The position numbers and the translations under genes were made by a program. From Dendrolimus kikuchii (lineage: Eukaryota > Arthropoda > Insecta > Lepidoptera > Lasiocampidae), in contig CM034389.1 of assembly GCA_019925095.2 (NCBI GenBank), positions 26,338,935 through 26,402,934 on the forward strand: a DNA stretch of 64,000 nt. Direction: 5' to 3'. Below, piece by piece: positions 33,542 through 43,520 of this stretch. Every line of letters begins with the position of its first letter. Positions within the stretch are counted from its first letter, which is position 1. Under the pieces are notes generated by a model that searched no databases, had not been told where the DNA came from, and was given only the letters and a program-made list of their open reading frames with translations.

Positions 33542-33758
33542 CCAGGTGGTAGGGCATTTGCCCGACTGGATGTCTACCACTCCTCGTCTAGAGTATGTCG
33601 CCATAACAACCTTGAGTTGTGCTCCGGCATTAGTGACCAGGTTCCAGTGACCCTTAACAGAGCAGCAGCGCATTTGCATATGTCCATAGGCGATGGTAAC
33701 CGCTTTCCATTAAGTGGGCCGTCTGCCTGTCTGCTGAACTCCTGCAATAAAAAAAAAT
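33542..33758 (+). mobile_element. Family B SINE-like element, 5'-truncated
   Basis: From GCCAGGTGGTAGGGC to CTCCTGCAATAAAA. About 20 bp (GTAGCACCTTTGGTGTTGC) are deleted in the middle of the tail. Confidence 0.75.
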
Positions 33759-34277
33759 AGTATCATGTGTTGAGGTACTTTTGAGGTGATGTTCTTTTTT
33801 TTGATAACGCAGGGGTATGTCTTTGGACAGCATCCTCGGGTCCTTCGGGGAAGGGCCAAAATCGAGGGTGTGTGGGACTGTCAGCTATAAAAGTAATTTC
33901 AGTTTGCAGTTTTCTTCATTTTCATGTACGAGTATTTGATTGGAATTTCGTGGAAAATCAACTAACAAAAATCTGCAAGTAACACTTATGACCATTTTCC
34001 GTTGCATCGTTTCTCTATGTGTAACATATCTTGCTAGACTCTGTCATCGCATTGGGATATTGCTTAAAGGTTTGCGGGAAAGAAATCTACTAACATAATG
34101 TTTTGAAGCTTGATAAGAAGAAAATAGTTTTGCACAAAGAAATTTGCGTTTTGAGTAAATATTAAAAAAAGTTATACTTAGTATTAAGAAACTAAAAGCA
34201 GATCTAGATTTAGTATGTCAAATTCTATATGCTTGTAGGATTTTTTTAAAGGAGGATTTGACTGCCGATCAGTGTAA
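33759..34277. other. No gene or clear repeat seen
   Basis: Mostly AT-rich with a GC-richer patch at 33810-33880. Nothing recognised. Confidence 0.4.
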
Positions 34278-34435
34278 TTCGTTCGAATAAGGGACTGACT
34301 CCATAAACACGTCGACGCATTCGACCATGGTCATTATTATCACGGCCTACTTAATTAATACCTGCTTGCTTATCTACCTTTACGAATTGTTCGAATTATA
34401 GATAATGCTACAAATATTTTTTTGTATCGCATGTG

Positions 34436-34592
34436 TTCTGCAGACAGACAACCCAGCTGATGAAGAACGGTTACCATCGCGTCATTTGTAACACAAAGGT
34501 GCTACTAATGTGCTGCAGCTCTTTAAACAGTGACTGGATTCTGGCCACTAATACCGGAACACAACTCATCCCTGTTATGACGGCTTATATCG
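34436..34592 (-). mobile_element. Family B SINE-like fragment
   Basis: Diverged minus-strand copy (GACGAAGAACGG type), joined head to head with the plus-strand copy that follows. Confidence 0.55.
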
Positions 34593-34595
34593 GTA

Positions 34596-34895
34596 TTTGC
34601 TCGACTGGATGGCTACCACCCCTAGTCTAGAGTATGCCGCCATAACAACCTTGAGTTGGGTTCCGGCATTAGTACCTTTGGTGTTGCAAATGTCCATAGG
34701 CGATGGTAACCGTTTTCCATCAAGTGGGCCGTCTGCCTGTCTGCTGAATTCCTGCAATAAAAAAAATATTGACCAGGTTTCAGTCTCCCTTAAGAGAGCT
34801 TAAGGGAGACTGGAACCTTGTTACCTTGAACCTACCGCATTTGTAACCGCTTCTCATCAAGTGGGCCGTCTGCCAGAATTCACGCAATAAACAAA
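34596..34895 (+). mobile_element. Rearranged family B element (chimera 1)
   Basis: A family B copy with its AATAAAAAAAA tail (to 34768) is followed by a palindrome around AGAGAGCTTAAGGGAGACTG, made of inverted family B pieces, and by a second partial tail. The stretch 34746-34843 is identical by eye to 59036-59133. Confidence 0.65.
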
Positions 34896-35367
34896 ATACT
34901 CTAGGGGTGGAATCAGCCAGGCGGGTAAATACTTTACCACCTGGCTGCAGGTTTGTCCGAATAAGGAATTGAATTCATAAGCACGTCGATATAGGACGTC
35001 TACTCACATACTGCACTATCACGGCTTACCCAGTACCTCCTTATCTACCTTTACGAATGGTTCGAATTATAGATAATCCCACCAATATGCGTATTGCGTA
35101 CGATTAAACATGTGAATCAGTTTGTTTATTGTTGTCAACTTCACGTAATCAGGGGTGTGCGGTGTATTAGTGTAGAGAACCCTACATCCGCTTTACAGAG
35201 CGAAAATGAAGAACAGTCGCACGCCGGCATTCGCGCGAGATGCCCGCCCCAATGTCAAGACTCTAAAACCGGCGCGAACATCGACAATAATATAGAAACA
35301 ATATTTACTAGTCTTAAAGTAGTTTTAGAATTCAATGTGCCATTAGTATTGTAACTACGACAATAAA

Positions 35368-35679
35368 ATGCCAGAGCCAAAGATGGAAGTGTGTGGCAGT
35401 GTAATGGACGGAATAGCAGAAAAAGGTGGAGTTCTAGAGTCGCCCAGCAAGAAAGGCATGACGGAGTACGCAGTGTATCCCATTAGGTGGTTGGTGTTAT
35501 TTATCTTCGTGCTGGCTTCAGCGTCCAACTCCTTCCAATGGGTGCAGTACAGTATTATCCAGGACGCCGTAGTGAAGTACTACGGGGTGACCAGTATCAT
35601 GGTGTATTGGACGTCGATGGTGTACATGATCACTTATATACCGTTGATATTTCCAGCGAGCTGGCTTTTGGACAAAACG
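35368..35679 (+). CDS. Flvcr: FLVCR-like MFS transporter, first coding exon (1b)
   Basis: 104 codons from ATG (context AATAAAATG) to a splice donor GTAAGG at 35680, in phase 0 at the same residue as exon 1a. The N-tail is shorter (residues 1-37) but keeps V-C-G-S-V-M-D-G. Segment 1 is about 40-62 (with ASNSFQWVQY) and segment 2 about 78-100 (MVYMITYIPLIFPASWLLDK). Differences from exon 1a concentrate in the N-tail and the loop, which fits protein-level constraint. The upstream stretch 35091-35367 is likely 5' untranslated sequence. No next exon was recognised to 64000. Function as transporter is inferred from the family. It cannot work alone, since ten membrane segments are missing. Confidence 0.85.
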
Positions 35680-35847
35680 GTAAGGATACAGTTTTGACAA
35701 AATATGAAGGTCATCGCTCGAAACTTGTTTCGCGGTTTATGTTTTTGGATTAAGGAAAATGTGCATTCAAACTTGATAAAAAAAATTAACTCCCTCATTG
35801 TATATTGACCAGCTAAGCAAGTTACGCTTGTTAAATACAATGTCCTG

Positions 35848-36138
35848 TGGTTCGGGCATGTGGAAAGAATGCATGATGAAAGAATGACTAAACAGATATA
35901 CAATACAAAAGTGGATGGATGCAGAAGTCGTGGAAGGCCACGACACACCTTCCATGATCAAATTGATCGTGCACTAGCAGACGGTGATGTCAGGAGCCTT
36001 AAGAACAGACGAGCGTGCATGACAAGAGTTATGAATGTCAAAAAAGCAAGTGAGGTGTGTAAGAATAAGCCTAAATGGCGCTCTGTTGTTCGTGCCTACC
36101 CCGCAAGGGAACTGGCGTGAAGTTATGTATGTATGTAT
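35848..36138 (+). mobile_element. Family A, RTE-like LINE 3' end
   Basis: In the presumed intron after exon 1b. Encodes FGHVERMHDERMTKQIYN to AYPARELA, then a (TATG)n tail. Confidence 0.8.
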
Positions 36139-36420
36139 ATACAATGTACGTTAAAAAATTTACCATGTCACGTATCGAACCCGGGACCTCTGCATTTCAA
36201 TTACCTATACGAACATAGAATTAGGCCATCCAAGCACAGAAGCAGGCTATTTAGGTAAGTATAGATATTGTTGCATGATTGAAATATAGTCATCGGACTG
36301 CATTTAATAATTATCATATACATTGACAAACAAACACACAGCTTTGTATGTTCCCAAACTAAGGAAGTTACTCTTTTATTTTTGGGAATATACATGAGAC
36401 ATCTTTGGGTCCGAATAAAT
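36139..36420 (-). mobile_element. Diverged family C-like SINE remnant
   Basis: TACCATGTCACGTATCGAACCC and ACCTCTGC (minus-strand B box region) and, farther on, ACAAACACACAGCTTTGTATG resemble family C parts, with an insertion between. Confidence 0.45.
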
Positions 36421-36570
36421 AAGGACAGTTCGTTTAAAACTTTACTATGACGAGAGTCGAATCTTGGACCTTAAGTTATAGGGAATTATGTAAGTCTATA
36501 CTTATATATTAGACCACTAAGGATGTTATTTCATAGATATATTTCTTATTAATGTTTATTTACCTATACA

Positions 36571-36851
36571 TACAGATTAATAAAATTGAAGTGTCTGTTT
36601 GTAATGTCAAAATAACAGCTTTTTACTAAATGCATGCCAAAGTATACATATACAGTACTTATATCAAAAATCAATGTTTATTTTTTTGTCTGTCCCCCTT
36701 TTTTTTCCGGCTAATCTCTGAAACGGCTGGACCGATTTTGACGGAATATTCACTGGTAGATAGCTGAACTTATAAGTAGTAACTTAGGCTACTTTCAAAA
36801 TTAGGGTTCCGCGAAAAAAAACCACGCATACGTATACGCTGGCACAGCTAG
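36571..36851 (+). mobile_element. Helitron-like element, 3' end defined
   Basis: Ends CGTATACGCTGGCACAGCTAG then T. The interior has the CTGAAACGGCTGGACCGATT phrase common in lepidopteran Helitrons. The 5' end is approximate. Confidence 0.55.
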
Positions 36852-37250
36852 TAATATTATAAAAATTAATTTAAACAATAGAAGAAATTTAATCTAACCA
36901 TATATGTACTTCATTTTAAGTATATATTATAGTATGTATATAGTTTGAGCTTGCGGTCGGCACAATATGTCCTTTCCTTCTAATACTATTCTATTCTGAC
37001 ATATGTACGTCTTCTGTCACACCACAAATCACCATACCTTTCTTCATACTATCCGTCCACCTCAATCAATCAATCACTAACTCTTTATTGTACACCAATA
37101 CAAAAAAAGAACTTACAGACTAAAACTATGTTTCATTATGCACAAAGGGCGGTCTTATCGCTAAAAAGCGATCTCTTCCAGACAACCCCAGGAATGAATT
37201 GAGATTATAATGACGATGGTGGTATACATAATACATAGTTCAATTTCTTA
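36852..37250. other. No gene; LINE 3' untranslated fragment at 37085-37200
   Basis: Contains TTTATTGTACACCAATAC and CAAAGGGCGGTCTTATCGC, as at 3300-3400, suggesting a minus-strand LINE tail. The rest is unassigned. Confidence 0.4.
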
Positions 37251-37279
37251 CATTCTAGTAATTTTTTTTTTTTTTGGAC

Positions 37280-37625
37280 TTGATTTTATGTTGTTGGTCC
37301 GAAGACCTTACAACTTTACCGGGGTTTCTGGGGCGAGTGCCTTCGCGAGGCGAAGGCGCTCGAGCAACTTGCTCGAGGGAGCTCCCTAGGGAGTTTTACC
37401 TCGGCTGGACTGTTGCCATGAAGGGGGGATGAATCTAATGATGCCCACCATAGGGCGACACAAAGCACTAATTGAGAACGGGCGACAGGTAATATAAAGC
37501 CCGAGGGGAAGGATCTCGGCGGACCGGGATCGGCGATTCGCGGCGGCCTACGCTATCTTACTGCCGTTTCGCAACGTGTTATGGCTGGGAGAGAAGAAAC
37601 GGCGAAAGAAACTTCCCAGTCTAGT
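37280..37625 (-). repeat. GC-rich LINE-tail segment with three hairpins
   Basis: Three consecutive stems: GCCTTCGC/GCGAAGGC (37339-37357), CTCGAGCAA/TTGCTCGAG (37359-37377) and CTCCCTAGGGAG (37382-37393). The right end (CGCAACGTGTTATGG and AACGGCGAAAGAAAC) resembles family H, so this is probably the 3' untranslated region of a related LINE. Confidence 0.5.
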
Positions 37626-37639
37626 AATAAATATATAAA

Positions 37640-37848
37640 TCTTAATATATATAAATTACGTGTCACGTTGTTTGTCCACGATGGACTCCTAAACTACTTG
37701 ACCGATTTTAATCAAATTTGCACACCGTGTGCAGTTTGATCCGACTTGAAAGATAGGATAGCTTACATTTGGACCCGGTAGGTGGCGTTGGAATCGGGTT
37801 CTAAATTTTATTTCTTCAGGGCAGAACAAGGTCTGCCGGGACAGCTAG
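37640..37848 (+). mobile_element. Non-autonomous Helitron, family E, complete
   Basis: Starts TCTTAATATATATAAATTAC after A. Ends with hairpin GGCAGAACAAGGTCTGCC, seven bases, then CTAG and T. 209 bp, no coding. All Helitron end features are present. Confidence 0.85.
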
Positions 37849-38117
37849 TGCATTATATACAGATGTTCTATATATTAAATAGATACATACTTAATATACA
37901 TAACATACAAATATATATCTACAAAAATATATAAATGTTTATAGATAAAAATGTACATAAATTTAAATATCATCATATTTCATCTCTTTTCTGGTCTACC
38001 TTTACATTTGTACTTATCAATCTTCAAGTTAAGATTTTTTTACTTGACTTTTATTCCTCCTCATTACATGCTCATACCAACTGAGCCTTCTTCCTCTCAA
38101 TACTCTAAATAAAAATA

Positions 38118-38434
38118 ATTTATATATTAGTACGTGAAGCAACAACTTCGTACCCTTTTTTACGAAAATTGCACGGACGGAGGAGTATGAAATTTCGCAC
38201 TATTATAGTTTATATAGAGAAGAAGCGAGTAATGCTAATATTTGTTTATTTAAATTATGCGTAAAAAATACATTAAATCAATAAAAAAAAACATTACACG
38301 CGTATATACTCCTTTGTTTATTGTTCAAATCAAATTAACAGTGTAGCCTTGGCGAAATCTGTGAGTATAGAAGTTCTAGTCTTTGACATTAATTATATTA
38401 TTATGGTCGAATTTTGACCACGGGCGACCAATAG
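38118..38434 (+). mobile_element. Non-autonomous Helitron, family D
   Basis: Matches other D copies from about TATATTAGTACGTGAAGC to GGTCGAATTTTGACC and a mutated terminus AATAG in place of CTAG. Confidence 0.65.
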
Positions 38435-38573
38435 TAATTTTAATTACTTGATTAAACTAATACAATATTAAGGATGTGGTGACGTTTTCTGAGTTAAAAT
38501 AATTTTTCAGTTTATTTCACTGTCAGCCTTATAAAAAGCCTTCAAAATATCAAACATTTAAAATTACATAATT
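38435..38573. other. No clear feature
   Basis: AT-rich spacer. Confidence 0.3.
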
Positions 38574-39023
38574 ACATAACTTCACGCCAGTTCCTTTTCG
38601 GGGTAGGCATGAACAACAGAGCGCCATTTAGGCTTATTCTTACACACCTCACTTGCTTCTTTGACATTCATAACTCTTGTCATGCACGCTCGTCTGTTCT
38701 TAAGGCTCCTGACCTCACCTTCTGCTAGTACACGATCAATTTGATCATGGAATGGTGTGTCCACGACTTCTGCATCCATCCACTTTTGCATTGTATATCT
38801 GTTTAGTCATTCTTTCATCATGCATTCTTTCAACTCTCTTTCTTACTCCGGTATTACGAACGCGGTCCGCGAGCGTCACTCCGCAGATTTTGCGCAGTGC
38901 TCGCATCTCGACCGCGTTTACTCTACTTTCATGCTCTCTCTTCCATACTCAACTCTCGCTTCCATACGTGAGCGTAGGTACCAGCACCGCGTTGTGTATG
39001 GCGAGCTGGGCCTTCTGGCTGAG
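38574..39023 (-). mobile_element. Family A, RTE-like LINE 3' end with deletions
   Basis: Minus strand. Two internal deletions (near 38755 and 38832) compared with 13711-14235. Its 5' end is at the shared boundary GCCTTCTGGCTGAGG (on +). Confidence 0.8.
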
Positions 39024-39039
39024 GCACACAAACATTTAA

Positions 39040-39165
39040 AATTATTATTCAAATTAAGTTTTGTTGAAGAACACATTTTTAACGCCACACATACAAGGCA
39101 AATATTAATTCTACTTGCTGCTTGTTGCCCAAAACGCTTCGTAACATGTTATTGCTGTTTATCTT
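39040..39165 (-). repeat. Diverged family H LINE fragment
   Basis: TTATTCAAATTAAGTTTTG, GAAGAACACATTTTTAA and CGTAACATGTTATTGCTG correspond in order to 62110-62240. Confidence 0.45.
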
Positions 39166-39355
39166 GAAAAGCTTAAATATTGAAAGAGAGAAGGTTGTAT
39201 ACAAATGTGCTTCATATTTTAATATTTTATGAGATATGATGGTTATGTACGGCCGGCCGGTGGTTTTTGTTTAAAATACGGACTCGTTTCCTGCGAAAAC
39301 TCGCCACATCCGGCGCAAAAATTATCTTTTCCCTTTTCAGTTATAAAAGCAACAT

Positions 39356-39534
39356 GATCAAATTGATCGTGTACTAGCAGAAGGTGATGTCAGGAGCCTT
39401 AAGAACAGACGAGCGTGCATGACGAGAGCTATGAATGTCAAAGAAGCGAGTGAGGTGTGTAAGAACAAGCCTGAATGGCGCTCTGTTGTTCGTGCCTACC
39501 CCGCAAGAGAGCTGACGTGAAGCTATGTATGTAT
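39356..39534 (+). mobile_element. Family A, RTE-like LINE 3' fragment
   Basis: From GATCAAATTGATCGTG to a short TATGTATG tail. Directly abuts the family F SINE that follows. Confidence 0.75.
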
Positions 39535-39712
39535 CACGTGCCAACAGCGGTGAAGGAAAACATCGTGATGCAACCTGCACATCGGGATAACCGATGTGTC
39601 AAACCTGCCAAGCCGCCTTGGACAAGCGTGGCGGGTATACTGTCCGTTCCCCTTATAAGGGGAGGCCCGAGCCTACCAGTGGGACATTTATGGGCTGTTA
39701 TTCTATAAATAT
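39535..39712 (+). mobile_element. Family F SINE, head-less
   Basis: From CACGTGCCAACAGCGGTG through CTGCACATCGGGATAACC to GTGGGACATTTATGGGCTG. The tRNA-like head of the 63085-63411 copy is absent. Confidence 0.65.
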
Positions 39713-40192
39713 AGATTTATGTACGATTCTATTAAAAATAATTACCTAAATATTGTAATTACTTAAAAATTATCGTTTTATGAGTTATTGCGATATATTA
39801 TCATGCAGAAATAAATATATCATTAGAAGTGGTCATGATATTAAGGTGAACTAGGTACTTATGCAGTAATTTTCTGGTTACCCCTAATTATCCTCATACC
39901 ATTTATTGCAAAATTATTACACAACAAGCCAGATAATCATTTATATGATTTTAGTGTTGTTTTACTGTGTTTTTGTTATGTTAGTTATGTGTCAGAAGTC
40001 AACGGAATAATTTACTATTTCAACGTGTTGTTGTCATATGTGATAAGGGTTTTAAACAAGTATCTAAAAAAGGAATGTTATCAATTATTTGAAATTAAAA
40101 ATAAATGATGTATAGTTATTTCTTAAGCAAATAAATGCGTAACATGGAAGTTTATTAAGTATAGTTTGTTTCACAATCTGTCTACAATATAA
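39713..40192. other. No gene or clear repeat seen
   Basis: AT-rich. Nothing recognised. Confidence 0.4.
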
Positions 40193-40654
40193 TGTTACGA
40201 GTGCGGGACTCGAATTAAAAATGCCTTTGGATTACTATAGAATTTATTAGAACTATACAAACACGTATAACACAGGTACAAATATAACTGAACACAATCA
40301 GTTCAAACGTAATGCGCGATTCAATAACACGCGAAAAGTCCGTCACTACATAGGTTATCGAATGTACACAAGTCTCGCCTTGATCGTGGTTCTCGCTAGA
40401 CTGACGATCTCTCCATTGCGCCATTGCTTTATAATGCACCGATGCAATATGTCTACCTGGCAAGCGTAGACGCAATTTCCTAGAAAACGTAATCCGCACA
40501 CCTGCGTAATTATGCCTGCGAACGGCCATAAACGAGTACAATACACAATAGGCTGTTTTATAATTACAAATTTTAAGCACAAAGGAAACAAAATAAGATA
40601 GTCATAAAACAGTTTCAATGTTATTAGCTCAAACAAAATGTGTGTTTTATGGCA
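40193..40654 (-). mobile_element. Solo LTR with TATA and initiator
   Basis: Second copy of the LTR at 32372-32871, same orientation. On the minus strand TATAAA (from 40433) is followed 31 nt later by TCAGT, a consensus insect initiator. No clear target duplication. No retroviral coding next to it. Confidence 0.6.
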
Positions 40655-41117
40655 GGCAGGTGGTGCATCCACTTTTTCGGCGTTTAACGATAATAAATCT
40701 AATAACTACATTTTAAACGCCACGGTTAAAACCGTTAAAAGGTACTTTTAAATAAATCTGTAGAATGCTCGAAAATGAATTTAAAAAAAAGATAAAAATT
40801 AGGGGAACTAGTTCTGAAATGCTAAGAATTTTTGTGTGTCTGTCTGTTTGGGTCTAAATGAAATTCAATAGAAAGCTAGCGTATGTCTAGGGTTCCCAAC
40901 CGTACTATAATATATAGTATCATACTATATTTTCATCGCTAATTCAATTGTCACGCTTTTTGTTCAGATTCTTATAATTATTTTAAAAATAATAGAACTT
41001 TCCTAGCCAAAGCAAAAAGTAATAATAAATATAATTGGAAAATTCAATAATGAAATAAATAAAATATAAAATAATGAATGAAAAATAAATGTGTACTATT
41101 TTTTCCCCTGATTCCCC
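40655..41117. other. No gene; MITE-like fragment near 40690-40745
   Basis: 'TTAAAACCGTTAAAAGGTAC' resembles the terminus of the 11275-11752 MITE. The rest is unassigned AT-rich DNA. Confidence 0.35.
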
Positions 41118-41389
41118 TAATGCGGGCGGGTGGCCTGTCTTAAGACACAAAAAAACACCCCACAGCCAGGTGATACGGTATTCGTCCGCCTGAATGGCTA
41201 CCACTCCTGGTTTAGAGTATGCCGCCATACAACCTTAAGTTGTGTTTTGTGTGGCCAGGTTTCAGTATCCGTTTAGAGAGCGGCAGCAAATTGGTAGCAC
41301 CTTTGGTGTACAAATGTCCATAGGCGATGGTAACCGCTTTCCATCAGGTGGGCCGTCTGCCTATCTGCTGAACTCGTGCAATAAAATAA
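41118..41389 (+). mobile_element. Family B SINE-like element, diverged
   Basis: From the GGCGGGTGGCCTGTC part to CTCGTGCAATAAAATAAAA. Older than most copies. Confidence 0.65.
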
Positions 41390-41541
41390 AATGCTATTAT
41401 GGCAAGTCATGTATGCCCCTTCACGCACAATTAAAGGTTTTGTAGGGGTGGCTATAGGTCCTGTATTATATGAAAAAAAAAGACTGCCTTACATAGACAG
41501 ACAGACAAAATGACTATGGAACCCTATAATACCAATTAATA
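41390..41541. other. No clear feature
   Basis: Short spacer with a CAGACAGACA run. Confidence 0.3.
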
Positions 41542-41767
41542 TTTGGCAGATAACACACACATTGTATGTACCTAAGTTAAGCAAGTCACGCTTGTGTTAT
41601 AGGTAATATACAACAAGCCGCTCTGGGGCCGATCCCAGATACCCAGACCATAGTAAATCACGAAGTTCGTTTACGAAATTTACCATGCCAGGAATCGAAC
41701 CTGGATTCGCTGCGTTGTGGTGAGGTAGGTCAGTAAAGGCTTAGCCCGCTCAAACACAGAGGCCGTC
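41542..41767 (-). mobile_element. Family C tRNA-derived SINE
   Basis: Minus strand: B box (GGAATCGAACC on +) is intact, the head ends CACAGAGGCCGTC. Confidence 0.8.
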
Positions 41768-41795
41768 AACAATAAAACTCTATTTATGTCTTTCA

Positions 41796-42127
41796 TCTAT
41801 AAGTATATATTAATACGTGAAGCAAAAACTTTGTACCCCTTTTTACGAAAATTGTGCGGACGGAGGAGTATGAAATTTCGCATACTTATAGTTTATATAG
41901 AGAAGAAGCGACGAATGCTATTTTTTTTTAAATCATGCATAAAAAATACAATAAATCAATAAAAAAAACCTTACACACACTACCATGTATTTGACACACA
42001 CACGCATATATACTCTTGTTTATTGTTAAAGTCAAATTAACAGTGTAGCCTTGGCAAATCTGTGATTATAGAAGTATAGTCAGACAGTAATTATTATAGT
42101 CGAATTTCAACCACGGGCGACCACTAG
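41796..42127 (+). mobile_element. Non-autonomous Helitron, family D
   Basis: Starts TCTATAAGTATATATTAATACG after A, ends GGGCGACCACTAG then T. The 3' palindrome is partly decayed (GTCGAATTTCAACC). Confidence 0.75.
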
Positions 42128-42226
42128 TTATAACAAATTTACAAAGAAACCTGATGTATACAGATTGGTGCCAGAAGTAGACTTATAAAAATTTGTATGA
42201 CAGGTCGTTTCAGGCCAATCTGGAGT

Positions 42227-42609
42227 TGTTTTTTTTTTTGAGGCGGGGGAAATGCATTTCGCACAATACTGGGTCGTTTGCTAGGGATTGGACCATAGCG
42301 ATGAGAGGTAAAGCCACGAATAGCCACCAGAGTCAATCGCCGGTATGTGTGGAGACTCGAATATTAATGAAGTATTGACTCCACTAAAACCACCCTCCTT
42401 CCATGTGCCCCGCGCTTATGGCAGGAAGAGCGTGAGACTTAGAACGTAGTTACGCCCACGCTGATCCTAGCGCATCAGTGCTTGAGAATGCCCCGGGAGA
42501 GGCAAACTCACTTCGTCAACAGGTGTTGACTCCTCGACTCCTTAGATGCTAGAGGGCCCCTGCAGCGGTATTACGGGAGGAGATCTTGTGCATATCTGCG
42601 CCTCCGGAA
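42227..42609 (-). mobile_element. R1-like LINE 3' end, copy 1
   Basis: 383 bp, minus strand, A-tail (T-run on + at 42229-42239). Shares with copy 2 GCGCTTATGGCAGGAAG, TTACGCCCACGC and GAGGGCCCCTG. Flanked by AGGCCAATCTGGAGT at 42212-42226 and 42610-42624. Confidence 0.7.
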
Positions 42610-42624
42610 AGGCCAATCTGGAGT

Positions 42625-43505
42625 TTTTTTTTTTCAGGCGGGGGAAATGCTATTTACGCACAATACCGGGTCCTTTGCAAGGGATTAGACCATAGTTGAT
42701 CATGGAGGCCTTCCCAGAAGGGGCAATCCAAACAGTAATCAACCGGCTTGTGTGGAGACTCGAGCCGAAATGGCTAATACTCACTAAAACCACCCTTCTC
42801 CGACGGCCCCGCGCTTATGGCAGGAAGGGCATGAGACTTAGAACGTAGTTACGCCCACGCCGATCCTAGCGCAATAAGTGCCTGAGAAAGCCCCTGGAAG
42901 AGCTAACTCACTTCGACGACAGGGGTGAAGACTCCTCTGCTCCCTTGATGCATGAGGGCCCCTGAAGCGGTAATGATCATCGCTCTGCAGCATGGCCTGC
43001 ACCAGGCTGCCAAGCGAATCAATCGGATCTACTATTGTCTCGAGTTCAAACCTCTGTGGTGCCCAGGCTGCACACTCGACTAGCGTATGAAACGCTATAT
43101 CAAGCGCGCCACACTGGTGGCATCGAGGTGAAGGCTGACAGCCCGCAATATGAAGGTCAGAGTCCCGCGTTTCCGCGAGAGCCATCACAACAGCTGCAGT
43201 CGAGTTGCTTCTACCGTATCAACGCCGGCCACAGGGTTTTCCAACTCTACCGACCAAGATTAGCAGAACCGCGCTGGGCGGAACAGAGCTCGACGCTGGC
43301 GGTCGTCGTCGGAAGGGAGGGGTGTTTGGGGAGGAGGTTTGGGAGGAAGGGGAAGGAATACAAGGATTTGAAGTGGATAGGTGGGACACCACTGTCACGG
43401 AGTGAAGGGGGGGTATGTGACAGTGGCCGCTAAGGGCCCCGGGGACGCATCCCCTTGTACCGCTTCCTGGACGGAGACGAGTCCAGGGCGGCACCCCCTG
43501 GGGGA
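42625..43505 (-). pseudogene. R1-like LINE 3' end, copy 2, with ORF2 C-terminus
   Basis: 881 bp, minus strand. The frame 42838-43188 contains a zinc-finger motif CHQCGALDIAFHTLVEC (C-X2-C-X7-H-X4-C), typical of the C-terminal finger of R1-clade LINE ORF2. Upstream coding is broken by frame changes and the polymerase is missing. A-tail at 42625-42634. The right flank again is AGGCCAATCTGGAGT (43506-43520), so copy 1 and copy 2 share the middle target copy. Confidence 0.7.
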
Positions 43506-43520
43506 AGGCCAATCTGGAGT

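Larger units (their letters stand above)
34278..35090. repeat. Direct duplication (about 138 bp) bracketing rearranged SINE copies
   Basis: 34278-34415 and 34953-35090 share GAATAAGG.A.TGA, AAACACGTCGA / AAGCACGTCGA and TTATCTACCTTTACGAAT.GTTCGAATTATAGATAAT. Between them lie family B pieces in both orientations. The right copy ends 277 bp before the ATG of exon 1b. Confidence 0.6.

Noticed and set aside
35368..35679. Exon 1b as a processed pseudogene
   Set aside because: It stops at a splice donor at the exon boundary, has no A-tail, and the frame is open with conserved motifs.
32372..40654. One LTR retrotransposon bounded by the two LTRs
   Set aside because: The LTRs are visibly diverged, and the 7.3 kb between holds an FLVCR exon and assorted repeats but no gag-pol.
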